From contig OY294044.1 in NCBI GenBank assembly GCA_958510825.1, forward strand, positions 101,718,893 to 101,782,892: DNA of 64,000 bases, in the 5' to 3' direction. Origin of the DNA: Brachypterus glaber. Its lineage: Eukaryota; Arthropoda; Insecta; Coleoptera; Kateretidae. The first letter of the stretch is position 1. The number at the start of each line of letters is the position of its first letter. Below, piece after piece: positions 45,720 to 57,295 of the stretch. The position numbers and the translations under genes are program-made. The notes beneath the pieces were generated by a model. That model did not search any database. It was not told the origin of the DNA and saw only the letters and a program-made list of their open reading frames with translations.

Positions 45720-46604
45720 GAGGAAATGCGCCTAATTTCGGATAGTAGTGTATTTAAGATACTGTCTGCAAAGGTAAACAGAAACATACTTTTATGTGAA
45801 GCCAAAAGTCAAACTAAATCCGTCCTGTAATATGATAACGGTAGAGCTTCTCCCCTTTAAATGGCAGCACAAATCGTTTATATTGCAAATGGCAGTTTTG
45901 TGCTCAGTTGCATTATTATGCTTGTTTATTTTATAAATAATCGTTATAAAAGTTCGTGATTCTGTCTTGGGAAAGTTATGATGTTAGTTAAGTTGATCCA
46001 CTATTCATAATTAAGCAATTTGAAAACGTTAACATTCTACAAATTTCTAATCTAAAAAGCAGAAAGTTGCCTAATTTCGGATAGACCATTTTTGTGCATT
46101 TGATTCCCAATTTCGGATATCCGCAAGGTAATTATTATTCAGGATAACCAACCATTAATTATTTTTTTTATAATGATACAACAAACTAAGATAAACAATT
46201 TTGAAAAAACGAAAATTACCTAAGATACTAAGATATTCGAAATTGGGAATCTAAAATTATAGTTCCTATAGTATTTCGTAGAAAATCGCTTAATGATTAA
46301 ATTACGACTTAAATGTGAAGGAATAACAAGAAACATAAGCAATGGGATCCAGATCTACTCTTGAAAAAAATTTTTCGGATATGTCCGAAATTAGGAGCCC
46401 TTTTTTAAATGCACAAAAATGCGCTGATTTTTTTTAACCGTGTTTTTTGGAAAAAATAAACTGTAATAAAATTGCTTTTATAATAAATCATGGTTCGCTA
46501 TAATAAGTTGTATCTGGTTATATAAAAAAAATATCAAAAAGTAATACCGAGTATTAAATATTGAATACATTGTAAATGGTATCCGAAATTAGGCGACTTT
46601 CCTC
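45720..46604. mobile_element. TA-flanked inverted-repeat element, copy 2
   Basis: Same element as 32956..33861, differing by scattered substitutions and the missing 21-bp duplication; flanked by TA (45718..45719, 46605..46606). Confidence 0.78.
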
Positions 46605-46606
46605 TA

Positions 46607-47127
46607 TAATTGTAAATTATTTAATAACTAATTTATTTGTAATTACTGTAATGTGGCGTTAATCATAGTTGTTTTTTAATGCTCCAATTATTTTTTTTTC
46701 ATACAATCTTCATTCGTAATCTGAATAATATTTTGTCATGACAAAGACAATTTTATAAAAAAAAGGGACAAGTTTGGTGAAGGTTAAATTTAAAGTTAGT
46801 CGTACTCACGTACGAAAATAATATTAGGTACATTGTTGTCATAAACTAAGGGGAAGGCTGAGCCCCCTTGTAAAAAATTGAGACCCCCTTGAAGCATATA
46901 GAATGTATTTTGAATAAATACATAAATTTACATTTTATTTACATTTTTACATTTTTTTGTTTAACATCGTTCTACTCTACTTAATTAAGCACCCCCTAAG
47001 CCCAGGATTTGTGTGGGCTAGTAGTAGAGGGAACCACCGGCTTTAATTGACTTTCGAACCAATTTATAGGGGGGTCCGCTTCTCTTACGCCTTCGCCAAA
47101 TTTCAATTATTAATTAACTGAAAAAGG
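46607..47127. other. No gene seen
   Basis: Spacer. GAGCCCCCTTG / GACCCCCTTG near 46861..46895 and a GGGGGTCCGC region near 47070 stand out only by composition. Confidence 0.4.
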
Positions 47128-47216
47128 CAAATCGGCGCCGGTGAGAATCGAACTCACGCTATTTTGGGTAGTAAACTCGTCAAGTACGATGCGGTAGTCC
47201 ACTACACTAAGATTTG
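47128..47216 (-). other. tRNA-like sequence with pol III A and B boxes
   Basis: Minus strand: A-box-like TTAGTGTAGTGGACTACCGC (47191..47210), B-box-like GAGTTCGATTCTC (47143..47155) in a pairing T-arm, and possible end pairing CAAATC/GATTTG. At ~89 nt with a long middle it could be a degraded class II tRNA or a SINE head. Confidence 0.5.
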
Positions 47217-47570
47217 TTTTGTTAGCCCATGAAGTATTCTCGTTAGCCTCCCCCGGACTTTTTCTCCTGGCCTCAGGCCTGGATCCATATAAACACTTCT
47301 GCATATTACCAGTCTTCGGAGCATTGAACTCGTGAAATCAAATATTTTACGTCTTATAGCCTTGGCGTCAAGACACTGACTCCTTCGAGGCTAGTCATCG
47401 GGTCATTTAAATGAAATTATGTTACTGGAGACTCCGACGGGCAGTCAGACCAGAAAACCTAACAGTTTTATGATTTGCCGCAGTTGATTGCAATTATTGC
47501 TAATTAATGGAGATCTCTACAACTAGAATTATGAAACAAAAGACGTCTACCCTATCTCTATCTCATTTGT

Positions 47571-47658
47571 GCTACACTTTCCAGCCAACCAAATAAATAC
47601 TGTATTTGTTTTTCATACAACAAATACAGTATTTATTTGGTTGGCCGGAAAGTGTAAC
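47571..47658. mobile_element. Hairpin MITE, 40-bp arms
   Basis: GCTACACTTTCCAGCCAACC... and its inverse differ at two positions; 8-nt loop. Confidence 0.75.
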
Positions 47659-47760
47659 ACTGAGCGGTACGAACGAACATAGCTAATGTGGATCTGTAGA
47701 ATAAGATAATTCTACTAAAATTTAGATGGCGCCAGTAATTTCTTTAATAAAAATTAAATT

Positions 47761-47846
47761 GTTACACTTTTCGCCCGGCCAAGTAAATATTGTATTTGTT
47801 CAACAAAGAACAAATACAGAATTTGTTTGGTTGGGTGGAAGTGGGA
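47761..47846. mobile_element. Hairpin MITE, diverged second copy
   Basis: GTTACACTTTTCGCCCGGCC... mirrored with several mismatches; clearly the same family as 47571..47658, 100 bp away. Confidence 0.65.
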
Positions 47847-48593
47847 GTGTATGTATGTCTTCTATCCTTTTTGGGTAGAACTTTTGTCCCTGTCTAATCT
47901 AACGGGAGAAATCGCCATTGGAAATGCTGCTCACAATAAAATAATCAGTTTCCTATAATTCATATAAAAAATATTTTTTTTAATTTTTTTTTTTTAAGAA
48001 AAAAAATCAAATTTCAACAAGTATTTTCGCATGCGATCAATAGTAAGCAAGCTATTACAAAAATAATACTATTTTAGTGCTTTGACCTCATCCTTAACAA
48101 AAAGAATCACTTGTGACCAGCGAAGAACTATGCTCCCTAGCACAAAGTATTCTTACGTTATCGTGTTAAAAATCAATTTCGGAATCTCTAAAGCCATGGG
48201 TCAATAATAATAAAAATTACAGGGTAACCACATTTCTTTTTTTTGTTCAATTTTTCGAATATTTTAATTTTTCCAGAAGATTTGGTGTATTTTTTTTTAT
48301 GGTACTGTTATTTTATTTTATTAGTGGCGACCAAAAAAGGCGACCCTACATTTTTTTTATCAATTTCGGAAGATATTTTAAAAATTTCCAAAATTGTTTA
48401 TTTTAAAGTTTTTAACCTTGTTGTGTCAATCCTTTTACAATTCATAAAATTTATAAAAATTTCAGATTAAAAAAAAATCCCTGATTTTCATAAAAATTAA
48501 TAGTCTTTCTCAGGGCCCTGGTGTATTAAATTCCCTGAATTTTACAGAATGTGTAGAAAATTCATGGGTGACACACATCTCTACTCACGCACA

Positions 48594-49262
48594 TTAGGGT
48601 GCTTTTTTTTTCGACTATTTTTTTTTTCGGTCTCATCACGAAATTTAGTTGGAAGTACCCTAAAAAAAATTCCCTCAAAATTTTAGCCCCTAATATTAAT
48701 ATTAAGTAGTGGACCAAGGCATCTAAAGATTTCCCATTGAAAATACACGTAAACTTTGATTTTTTTTCTTTAAATTTCTATAGCTTAGCGGCATTTTATG
48801 GCATCTTAAAATTGAATGCTCTACAAAAGTGCCCATTGCGGCATAATCATAACTCGTACTGGTGAGGTAGTTTGGGCCACCAAACCCAATTTTTTCATAA
48901 AATTTACGTTTTTCTGTCCTTATCTCGTAATTGACAAGAGCTACAAAAAATATTCAAACGACAAACTTGTAGGAAATTTAATTTCCTACAAAAATGGTCC
49001 TTGGCACTAAATCGCTAACATCAATATTTCTTGAGATATTAAATTCTAAAGTTTTTGTTATTTCAAATTATTATCGAGAAATTTAAAGAAAAAAAATCAA
49101 AGTTTACGTGTATTTTCAATAGTAAATCTTTACATGCCTTGGTCCACTACTTAATATTAATATTAAGGGCTAAAATTTTCAGGGATTTTTTTTTAGGGTA
49201 CTTCCAACAAAATTTCGTGATGGGACCGAAAAAAAAATAGTCGAAAAAAAAAGGCACCCTAA
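48594..49262. mobile_element. MITE with ~190-bp inverted repeats inside a microsatellite
   Basis: Ends TTAGGGTGC and GCACCCTAA; long arms include CTTGGTCCACTACTTAATAT (about 49138) and its mirror near 48712. CGCACA stands on each side (48588..48593, 49263..49268), a probable target duplication. Both flanks are the same CACATCTCTACTC repeat, so it split one tandem array. Confidence 0.75.
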
Positions 49263-49600
49263 CGCACATCTCTACTCACACACATCTATACTCGAACATA
49301 TATCTACTGACACACAACTCTACTCAAACACATCTCTACTCACACATATCTCTACTCACACACAACTCTACTCATTGTCATTAACGTCGATTGACTTTTA
49401 TTAATTTAGAACTAAGATACCATGGCAATGTCAAAGTCTATGACAATGAGTAGAGATGTGTGTGAGTAGAGATGTGTGTGAGTAGAGATATGTGTGAGCA
49501 GAGATGTGAATGAATAGAGTTGTGTGAGTAGAGGCATGTGTGAGTAGAGGTATATATGAGTAGATATATGTGTGAGTAGAGATGTGATGAGTAAAGATGT
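49263..49600. repeat. Inverted pair of 16-bp tandem arrays
   Basis: ACACATCTCTACTCAC-type units run to about 49375; after an inverted joint (GTCATTAACG.../...TCTATGACAATGAG) the complementary GAGTAGAGATGTGTGT units run from about 49440 to 49600. A palindrome of minisatellites. Confidence 0.8.
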
Positions 49601-49676
49601 ATGTCAACAAAATTAATTGATTAAAAATTCAACACTAATTAATTAGTGTTAAATTTTTAGTCTAAATTATGTAAAC

Positions 49677-50745
49677 TTGATATAGGAGGGCTGAGAATCA
49701 AAATAGGCCAATCATCACAATGTTTTTTCGAGGAGCTGACCGCGAGGAAATCTTTTGTACAACCCAAAGGAACTCAGGAGGAACTCTGGAGGAACTCTGA
49801 AGAACTCTGGAGGAACTCCAGGGGAACTCCGAGGAACTCTGAAGGAACTCCGGGGAACTCTTTGCAAAAAGGAACTATTTTGTACAAATTTCAGACGCGG
49901 TCAGAAACAATTTTTTTTTGCAAGGGCGGCATGTTTGGTAGAAACCATCAGGGACAAAGCTTTTTTCTGAAAGTAAATTTTAGGGCGTCAATTTTTTGTT
50001 TTGAAGGGGCGCCAAGTTTAGTAGAAACGGTCAGGCACAAAGGGGCGTTTTTCTTGAAGGTAATTTTGGGGCACCAATTTTTGTTTTGAAGTAGAAGTGG
50101 CAGGAATTTTGGGGCGCCAAGTTTGGTAGAAACCGTCAGGGACAAAGCTTTTTTCCTTGAAGGTAATTTTGGGGCGTGAATTTTTGTTAGAAGGGGCAGG
50201 TAATTTTTGGGCGCCAAGTTTGGTAGAAACCGCCAGGGACAAAGCTTCTTTTCTTGAGATAAATTTGGGGCGCCATTTTTACTTGAAGGGGCGCCAAGTT
50301 TGGTAGTAACCGTCAGGGACAAGCTTCAACTTCAGCGTCAACTTCTTTTTTTTGTAGGGGCGGCAAGTTTTGGTTGAAACTGTCAGGGACAAAGCTTTTT
50401 TTCATGAAGGTATTTTTTGGCGCCAATTTCTTTTTTTTTAGGGGCGCCAAGTTTTGGTTAAAACCGTCAGGGACCAAGGTTTTTCTTAAGGAACACAGGA
50501 GAAACTCCCAAGGAGCTTGGAGGAACTCTTTGCAAAAAGGAACTTTTTTGTACAAATTTCAGACTCGGTCAGCTTTTCGTTTTTTTTTCTAATTAGACGT
50601 CAAAGTTTGGAGTATCCCATGATTCGAAAAATTGGTACTTTATCGTGTTTTTTCTTCTGATAATTAAACACGATAAAGTAGGTACCAATTTTTCGATTTA
50701 TGTGAAACTCAAATTGGTCTGTTTGAATTCTCAGTCCTCCATATG
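49677..50745. mobile_element. Inverted-repeat element filled with minisatellites
   Basis: Left GGAGGGCTGAGAATCAAAAT; right inverted GGAGGACTGAGAATTCAAAC. Inside: GAGGAACTCTG-type units at about 49769..49860, then seven imperfect 73-105-bp units carrying GGGGCGCCAAGTTTGGTAG and CCGTCAGGGACAAAGCTT (49920..50480). Open frames in several phases are a by-product of the tandem structure. Confidence 0.65.
50625..50695. repeat. Short hairpin
   Basis: AATTGGTACTTTATCGTGTT is mirrored with one 3-nt insertion; loop ~15 nt. Confidence 0.7.
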
Positions 50746-50749
50746 TTAA

Positions 50750-51627
50750 TTTAAACTAAAAATTAAAGACAAATTAATTTTTTAAAGACATTCAGGGAAA
50801 TCTCAGGGAATTTAATAATCAGGAAAAAATCAGGGAAAAGCTAGAATCAACAATTTTGGAATTTTTTATCCATATGGGATAAGAAATAATTACTATTTTC
50901 AGTTTAATAAAACTACATAATATATTATATATTACTTAAAATAACATAAGCACTCTATGACACAAGTATTACTGAAAACTATTAAAAATCTGAATAATAA
51001 AATATTTAATTTAATTTAAACATTCAACAAATAAAAATAAACATCACAATACGATAAAAATGGAAATAAGTCAATTTAATAAATAAAATTTCTCTTGAAT
51101 ACTAAAACACACAACCAAATAATAAAATTGATTACAATAAAATTAGCAGTATTACTAACCCATTATATTCAATAATTGAACATAATCACAAATATTGTAA
51201 TAAAAAGTTAGGTAACAATTGAATCGGCCAGTTGAAGGAGAGTACTAGCTAAAAATAGCCAAATTTGTAGCTTTATTCATTTTGCTTAAGAATATTATCA
51301 TTTACGTCAACGCTACAGCTACGCGATCCATATATTTAAAGCAGTCAGTAAAAAAACAGTACTTGTCCTCTTGTCCTGGACGAGTACTTTTCTTGAACTG
51401 ACTGCCGCAATTGACAAGTTATTTCTGCAAATCAGGATAACATCTTATACAAAAGAATCGATTCTAAGAATGGATTTAAAATTTACCCCCTCCCTAATGG
51501 GGGGTGTAGCCAGAATAAGTAATCTCTACATCCTTTAATAACGAGAGAGACGGGGTGACGTCTTTTATGGACGACCCCTAATGCCCTTAAGAATTATATA
51601 AAAAAATTCAAATATATTCTTAAAAAA

Positions 51628-51640
<13 letters not shown>
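50750..51640. other. No gene seen
   Basis: AT-rich spacer ending in a (TA)n run (about 51639..51667). ACGTCTTTTATGGACGACCCC near 51557 resembles a block at 17135. Confidence 0.4.
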
Positions 51641-51667
<27 letters not shown>

Positions 51668-51671
<4 letters not shown>

Positions 51672-52363
51672 TTGTAAATGTGCATTTGGGCCACAATGAG
51701 ACATTTCGTTATGGGCCACCATGAGACTGTGTGATGCTGGGCAGTTGGACTTTATTCAAATTATTTAAAATTAATTTGTTTTAATTTGTTTTAGAAGTTA
51801 TTTTAATAAATATGGTAATTTAGATATCTAACAGTAATATTGCTTGTCTTATTTTATTTTATTGTTTTACTGGTTTCGATTTGGGCCACCATGAGACATT
51901 ACAAAAATAGCTTTTTTTATATAATCCTGTTTTCTTGTTCTAATAAACTTACAAAAATGAACAATAAACGAGTTTTAGTCTTGTATCAAACGGTTTAAAA
52001 AAAAAATTTCAAACTTTTTTTTTTGTTAACATTCCGGTCGAAAACTATTTTTGGATATATTTTTGTGGCCAAAAGAGTTATTGAACTCTAGTACTTTATT
52101 AAAGGCATACCCAGAAGCTTGCATAAGAACATAAAACATAAGAATGCGGTTTCGTGATTGGTTACAAGATACATGGCGGTACATCAAGCCAATCACGACA
52201 TCGCATTGTTATGTATTACGTTCTTATGCGAGCCTGTGAATATGCCTTTATTGTTAATTTAAGGTAACTTATTCAACCAAAATTTATTTGACCGATATAT
52301 TTTTAATAACCACTGAAATAATTAGGGTTGATTTTTTAAGTCTCATGGTAGTCCACCTTCCCC
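51668..52363. mobile_element. Inverted-repeat element with iterated GGGCCACCATGAGAC
   Basis: The motif occurs at about 51688 (variant), 51713 and 51885, and inverted near 52341. Right end, inverted after TA: GGGGAAGGTGGACTACCATG. The left end is uncertain, near the (TA)n run. Confidence 0.45.
52099..52250. mobile_element. Hairpin MITE, copy 3
   Basis: AGGCATACCCAGAAGCTTGC... mirrored by ...GCGAGCCTGTGAATATGCCT; same family as 34957..35098 and 35870..36017, more diverged. Confidence 0.7.
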
Positions 52364-52365
52364 TA

Positions 52366-53836
52366 CATATCCGCGGTTTTATCTATAATTCATTCTTCAA
52401 TTTTTTCCCAAAAAATTGCGCTTCTTATGTATCGGTCTAGTTAAACCTACAACTTAGTAAGGCATACAAACACTTTATAATCAACATTATAATAGCACAA
52501 AAAAATTATTTGAAAAACATAATTATGAAGTATAGTGAACGGCTTAGTTTACCCCGTCTTTCCGAAAGAAGAAGCCCTGGGGACCTTATCTTACCGTATC
52601 TTAAATTGTGACTTTTTAGTGGATTTAAATGAACCTTTTACTCGCAATTTGGACAAAACTAGACGTGGTCATACATTAAAACTTTCACGTGAAGTTTTTT
52701 TACCACTATCAGGCAATATTTTTTACCTAAGCGTGTCTTATGCTCCTGGAACTCCCTAACTGAATCAACTATCTCCGCCTCATCAGTAAATTCTTTTAAA
52801 AACCGTTATGATGGTAGACATCAAACTTTATTTTATATTAAATGTTTAAATTTTTATATTTCATATTATCTATTTATATTTGTAATAATATTTGGGCATA
52901 ATAGGCATCAATGCACCTGTCTTTTTATACTAATAATAATAATAATAATTTACGGAAATAAAACGTTTTTTGTGTTTATCTCAAAACAACAATTTTGGAC
53001 CAGTAATCTTCTGACTGATTCAATTAAAATCACGATTTGTACTATGGTAATTTGCTATTGCTATCATCTACATCAGCAAATTACCATGGTTAAATGGGTG
53101 AAATGTAAACAGTCCGAGTAGCTGTGAATTTATTCTACATCATTTTTATGAATAACGGATTATTAGTTGGTGTATAATTTTTTTAATTTATTTTGTGCCA
53201 ACATTTTTTTTTTGTGAAGATATACAATATTCTATTGTACTAATATATTGCAAAATTGATAATTATTTTATGAAGTTTTAAAATTAAAAACTGATAAATT
53301 TTGACAAAATTATAAACGGTTGTAATCAAACTAATGGGTTAAAAAAAACAAATGTTACAAACTACGTTTTGTTGCAATTTTGAACTATAACAGTAAAATT
53401 CTTTTTATTTCTACACTAAAATACCTGCTAATCTTCTTTAGTAATAAGAATGAAATTATTGACAATATTGATTTAATGAACAAATGATTATAGTTATATA
53501 TTTTACTGTTAACCAAATTGGTGCTAAAATGATTTATTTTTTTATGATGACTGTTCGGAAAAAGCATCGAATAAGAAACAACAAATGTTTAAAAAGTTTG
53601 GTAACAGAAGCCCAAATTAAAAATTTTCATCGGTTATTTTGCCATCCTAATAGCCAGAACGTTGTTTTAAAAATTAAAACCTCTAAGAAGCTTCTTAGAG
53701 GCTAGCCCAAAGATAATTTTAGTTTAAACAAATTTAAAAATAATTAAAAAATATTAATATTATATAAAACGACATAACATATTTAACTTAAACAAATATT
53801 CTGTATATTTCTTGGATCTTACTTATTTCTATGATT
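52366..53836. other. 3' flank of the Rabex-5-like gene, no further gene seen
   Basis: AT-rich. The region just left of 53837 should hold the 3'UTR; an AATAAA on the minus strand overlaps the stop codon itself (53835..53840), and I see no other clear signal. A perfect 22-bp palindrome (CCTCTAAGAAG plus inverse) lies at 53680..53701. Confidence 0.45.
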
Positions 53837-54631
53837 TTATTCATTACTATTACTTTGCGATAAATTTAAAGACCCAAAATCTCCCGTGTTACATGGTATG
53901 CTTGGTATTTGCAACCCTTGTTTAGAAAATCCTGTATATTGGGATGGTTTAATAGGACTAGGCAAAATTACTTCCTCTTCTTCTTCTTTGTCCAATAAGG
54001 TCTCTTCCGTTTTCTCTTCATTCTTATTACTTTCGATACTTTCCAAAAACGGCAACACAAATTCCTTGCTGGAACGTTTAACATTTTGCCCTGAAGATGT
54101 CGGTAGCGAAACGTTGGAAGGTAACAAAGGACTTTGCAGGATGTTACAGGACATACCAACAGGACTAAAAGGATCTGGAGTGTAATTTTTACGTTTTTCA
54201 GGTGTCATATCGTCAGCCAAGCTGTTATCAGCGCTTAAATCTGATAAATCTATATCATAATTAATTTTTGATAATCCTAAAAAGCTGTTGTCATCAGGTG
54301 TAGTTTCTGAACTCTGAATTTCAATATTTGGTGATAAAAAATCCGCAGATTGTGACGGTAGGATTTTTAAATTATCGCCAGTAGTTTCGATGCAAGAAGT
54401 TATGTCCAATGTTAGCTTGTTTTTATTTTCACTGTCTATTAAGTTATGGCCCAGTTGCAGATTTTGTGCGTAAAAATTCTGTGATGGGAGTTCTTCGGCT
54501 GATGATAAGTTTGTGATGTTGGCTTGATTTGATAAAATTGCTATCGGATCTAGTGGTATAGGCATTTTTCGAGGTTTTATTACCAGAGGTGTTCTTTCCA
54601 AGACTTCGGTTACTTTTGAGTTAATTTCATC
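53837..54631 (-). CDS. Rabex-5/RABGEF1-like, last coding exon
   Basis: Starts after acceptor TTTAATTTTAG in phase 0 with DEINSKVTEVLERTPLVIKP and runs 264 codons to TAA. The opening residues continue, without gap, the coiled coil begun in the exon at 63426..63668, and the LVIKP stretch matches the end of the vertebrate Rabex-5 coiled coil (PLEIKP). That coiled coil binds Rabaptin-5 and helps control Rab5 exchange on early endosomes. The rest is low-complexity: Ser/Asp-rich (DLSDLSADNS), TPEKRK and FSPVG phospho-site-like motifs, an EEEEE run near residue 215. This tail is much longer than the vertebrate one. The true start lies in exons to the right of the window. Confidence 0.82.
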   Translation of the reverse strand, partial: DEINSKVTEVLERTPLVIKPRKMPIPLDPIAILSNQANITNLSSAEELPSQNFYAQNLQLGHNLIDSENKNKLTLDITSCIETTGDNLKILPSQSADFLSPNIEIQSSETTPDDNSFLGLSKINYDIDLSDLSADNSLADDMTPEKRKNYTPDPFSPVGMSCNILQSPLLPSNVSLPTSSGQNVKRSSKEFVLPFLESIESNKNEEKTEETLLDKEEEEEVILPSPIKPSQYTGFSKQGLQIPSIPCNTGDFGSLNLSQSNSNE

Positions 54632-55363
54632 CTAAAATTAAAGAAAATAATATAAATGTACAGTGTGTACTACAATAAAGATTATATAAATAAATTATAC
54701 GAAAAATCTCCATAGGAAATTTAATGTTGGAAGGGGGGGGGGTTAGTAAAATAGCTATTTTCCTAACAAGTGTGGAAAGAGGCTCCTTTCCGCAGGTTGC
54801 ATAGCGGAGTTCAGGCAAGCAATCGAGTGCGGGAAAGCCTCTTTACGCATGCGTTAGGAACAATATTTTTCTACGAGCGAGTTAAAAATAAAATATGCTT
54901 TTATATATAAGTATACTTAATTGAAAAAAATTTATTTTTATATATATTCTTCCAATAGAAAAACAATTAAAAATTAATAAATTTAAACATTTTTATATTT
55001 TGTGAATAAATATAACAAGAATAACACGACAGAATTAAGATATTAACAGTTTTAACAATTATTGAAAATAATCTAATATTAGTTATTACCAATTCTATTT
55101 TGGTTGAACATTATTGATAAAGTTGACGTGTTTATTTGCATTTGCCATTTCTATTATTCTATTATTCCTTCAGGTAACTTTCTTCTTCTTTAAGGTTCAT
55201 CAATTTCTTTTATAAAAACTTTACAATTAAAATTGAGAACACAATTGACAACTAGCTTAGGACGATCATGTTGATCGGTCGCCATGGAAACAGGTGTCTT
55301 AGCCAATAATGTTACACGTTTGTATAATTATAGTCAAGCTTCTTGTTTTTATTAAATAATTAT

Positions 55364-55426
55364 GCGTGCGGAAAAGACCTTCTTTCCACACGCATATGCG
55401 TGCGGAAAAGACATCTTTCCGCACGC
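55364..55426. repeat. Tandem pair of GCGTGCGGAAAAGA hairpins
   Basis: Two 29-30-bp hairpins, 4 nt apart, arms GCGTGCGGAAAGA and inverse. Related GGAAAG/CTTTCC and ACGCATGCGT sequences occur at 54773..54855. Confidence 0.7.
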
Positions 55427-56029
55427 TCCTAGAAAAATTAATTTAGTTATTTATAATGAATATTTTAAAAGACTTTTAAGACTTAGACCCTACTCTAAAA
55501 AGCAGTTCGGTAGAAGTTCTTTAATAAAAGTATTATTTCTTTTCAAATTTGAGTTGCATTATAAGGTCATAATCACACGCATTTTGCAAGCACACGTAAA
55601 TTTGTTTTTTTGGATTGGCCACAGGACAACCGAACATCGCTTCTTGTTTTTAGAACTAATTATTATTATTAAAATTAAAATTATAAGCCAAGAACTGCAA
55701 AAATCACGTTTGTTACAGTTTTGCCAACTTCTTTTTACAAAAAAATAGAATTTCCCGAAATGAACATTTTTTTTTGTAAAAACCATGCAAATAGAAAGAG
55801 TAGTATATAATATTCATTTCATTATAACTACTGTTGGCGCACTTGTCGATTAAAAAACTTGCCGCCAGCTCGCTTTTGCTTAAGCGGTTCGTTTTTAAAA
55901 CATGGACGCGTGTGCCAAAAATGTCTATAATGAAATTAGTATTATAAGGTGTATGGACCAACCGCTTTTCCATTTAAACATTGAATAATTTTTTGTTTGT
56001 CATTTTTTAATTTTTTTTTTTACAGTACA

Positions 56030-57295
56030 GGAAATTGTTTTTGATATAGAATAACCCTGCATCATTGAAATTTTAATTTTCAACTTTTTAGTATTTAATT
56101 TTTTGTCCTCGAACCGTGAAATTTCACCTTCAAATATTTTTTCTCACAAACGGTTAATCCTACAGTATTACAAGAAGACCACCTTTTTTTATGTATTTGG
56201 ACCTGAGGAATCATATTCCAAAAATAAAATTACAAAAAAGTTACACAGAAAAAAGTTTGGGACAAAAAACTGATAAGGCCCCCCATTTCGCACACCCCTG
56301 GTTAAAATAAGTATATGAAAACAACATACGAAGATAGGCTTTATTAAGATTAGTTCACGTGCAAAACATCGTTGCTATATCTCAAAGGGTTCGTTTTTGT
56401 TAATTTTAATTTTTTGAATATTTTTTTAGATTTTTTTCTGTATTTCTTTTCTCTGCGTGAATTATTCGTTAGTAACAGTAAACTTATAACCTTTTTTTTT
56501 AATTTGGGTGACGTTACGTCACTGAAGTTAAATAGTACAATTGACCTTGTTACTATTAAAATTCCATGGCCCATAGTTTTATCGCTCTTTATAGTCTAAG
56601 AGCTGGTGACTATTTTTTCCATTATTTTCTCCCAGAGCTGAGATAAATTACAGCTCTGTATTCATATAAATATGAAAAAAAGTTCCTATAAACGTTGGTC
56701 CAAAAAGGAGCCCTACGGGAGCTGCGCCCCTTCGAAGATGCACCAATAAAATTTTAATGCTGCAGGGCGATTCTTCATTTAAAACTGAGCAAAAAAGTAT
56801 TCTTCACCAAAACACCTAAACTTAATATTTATATAGTTATAGACTTTTAAAAAGTAACATTTTTCGTAGCACAAAATGTTACTTCCTCTTAATTGCATTT
56901 TTTTTTAAAACGGTTGCTCCTACAGTATTACACTATATGACATTTTTCATGTATTTTTACTGAAGGAATCCATATTCTTTACAAAAAAAATCAAAAAAAT
57001 ACATATTAAAAAGTTTGGGGCAAAAATGTGTTAAGCCGTCTAGGCACGCCTCTGGATAAATTAAAAAAAAATAACATAAACTTATTGCCCTGATTAATAC
57101 TAGTATACATACAAAAGCTCGTCGCTTTAACTTAAAGGGTACAAGAGTTATTAATTTATTTATTACAATATTAAAAAGCCGTAGCTCCTTAGGACTCATT
57201 TCCGGACCAACCTTTATAGGAACTTTTTTTCATATTTTTTATTTTAGAATCACCTGTTAAATTTCTCGAACTTATTTTTAAATAACACTGTATCG
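56030..57295. mobile_element. Second copy of the 10313..11444 repeat family
   Basis: Shares CGAACCGTGAAATTTCAC (56112), CGGTTAATCCTACAGTATTA (56151), the GGGAGCTGCG block (56718) and the inverted CATTTCCGGACCAACCTTTA block (57197). Terminal repeats are less clear than in the other copy. Confidence 0.6.

Noticed and set aside
47110..47304. 64-codon minus-strand ORF
   Set aside because: Overlaps the tRNA-like sequence with A and B boxes, a better explanation.
49755..50592. Several overlapping ORFs on both strands
   Set aside because: All lie in tandem minisatellites whose unit structure keeps frames open.
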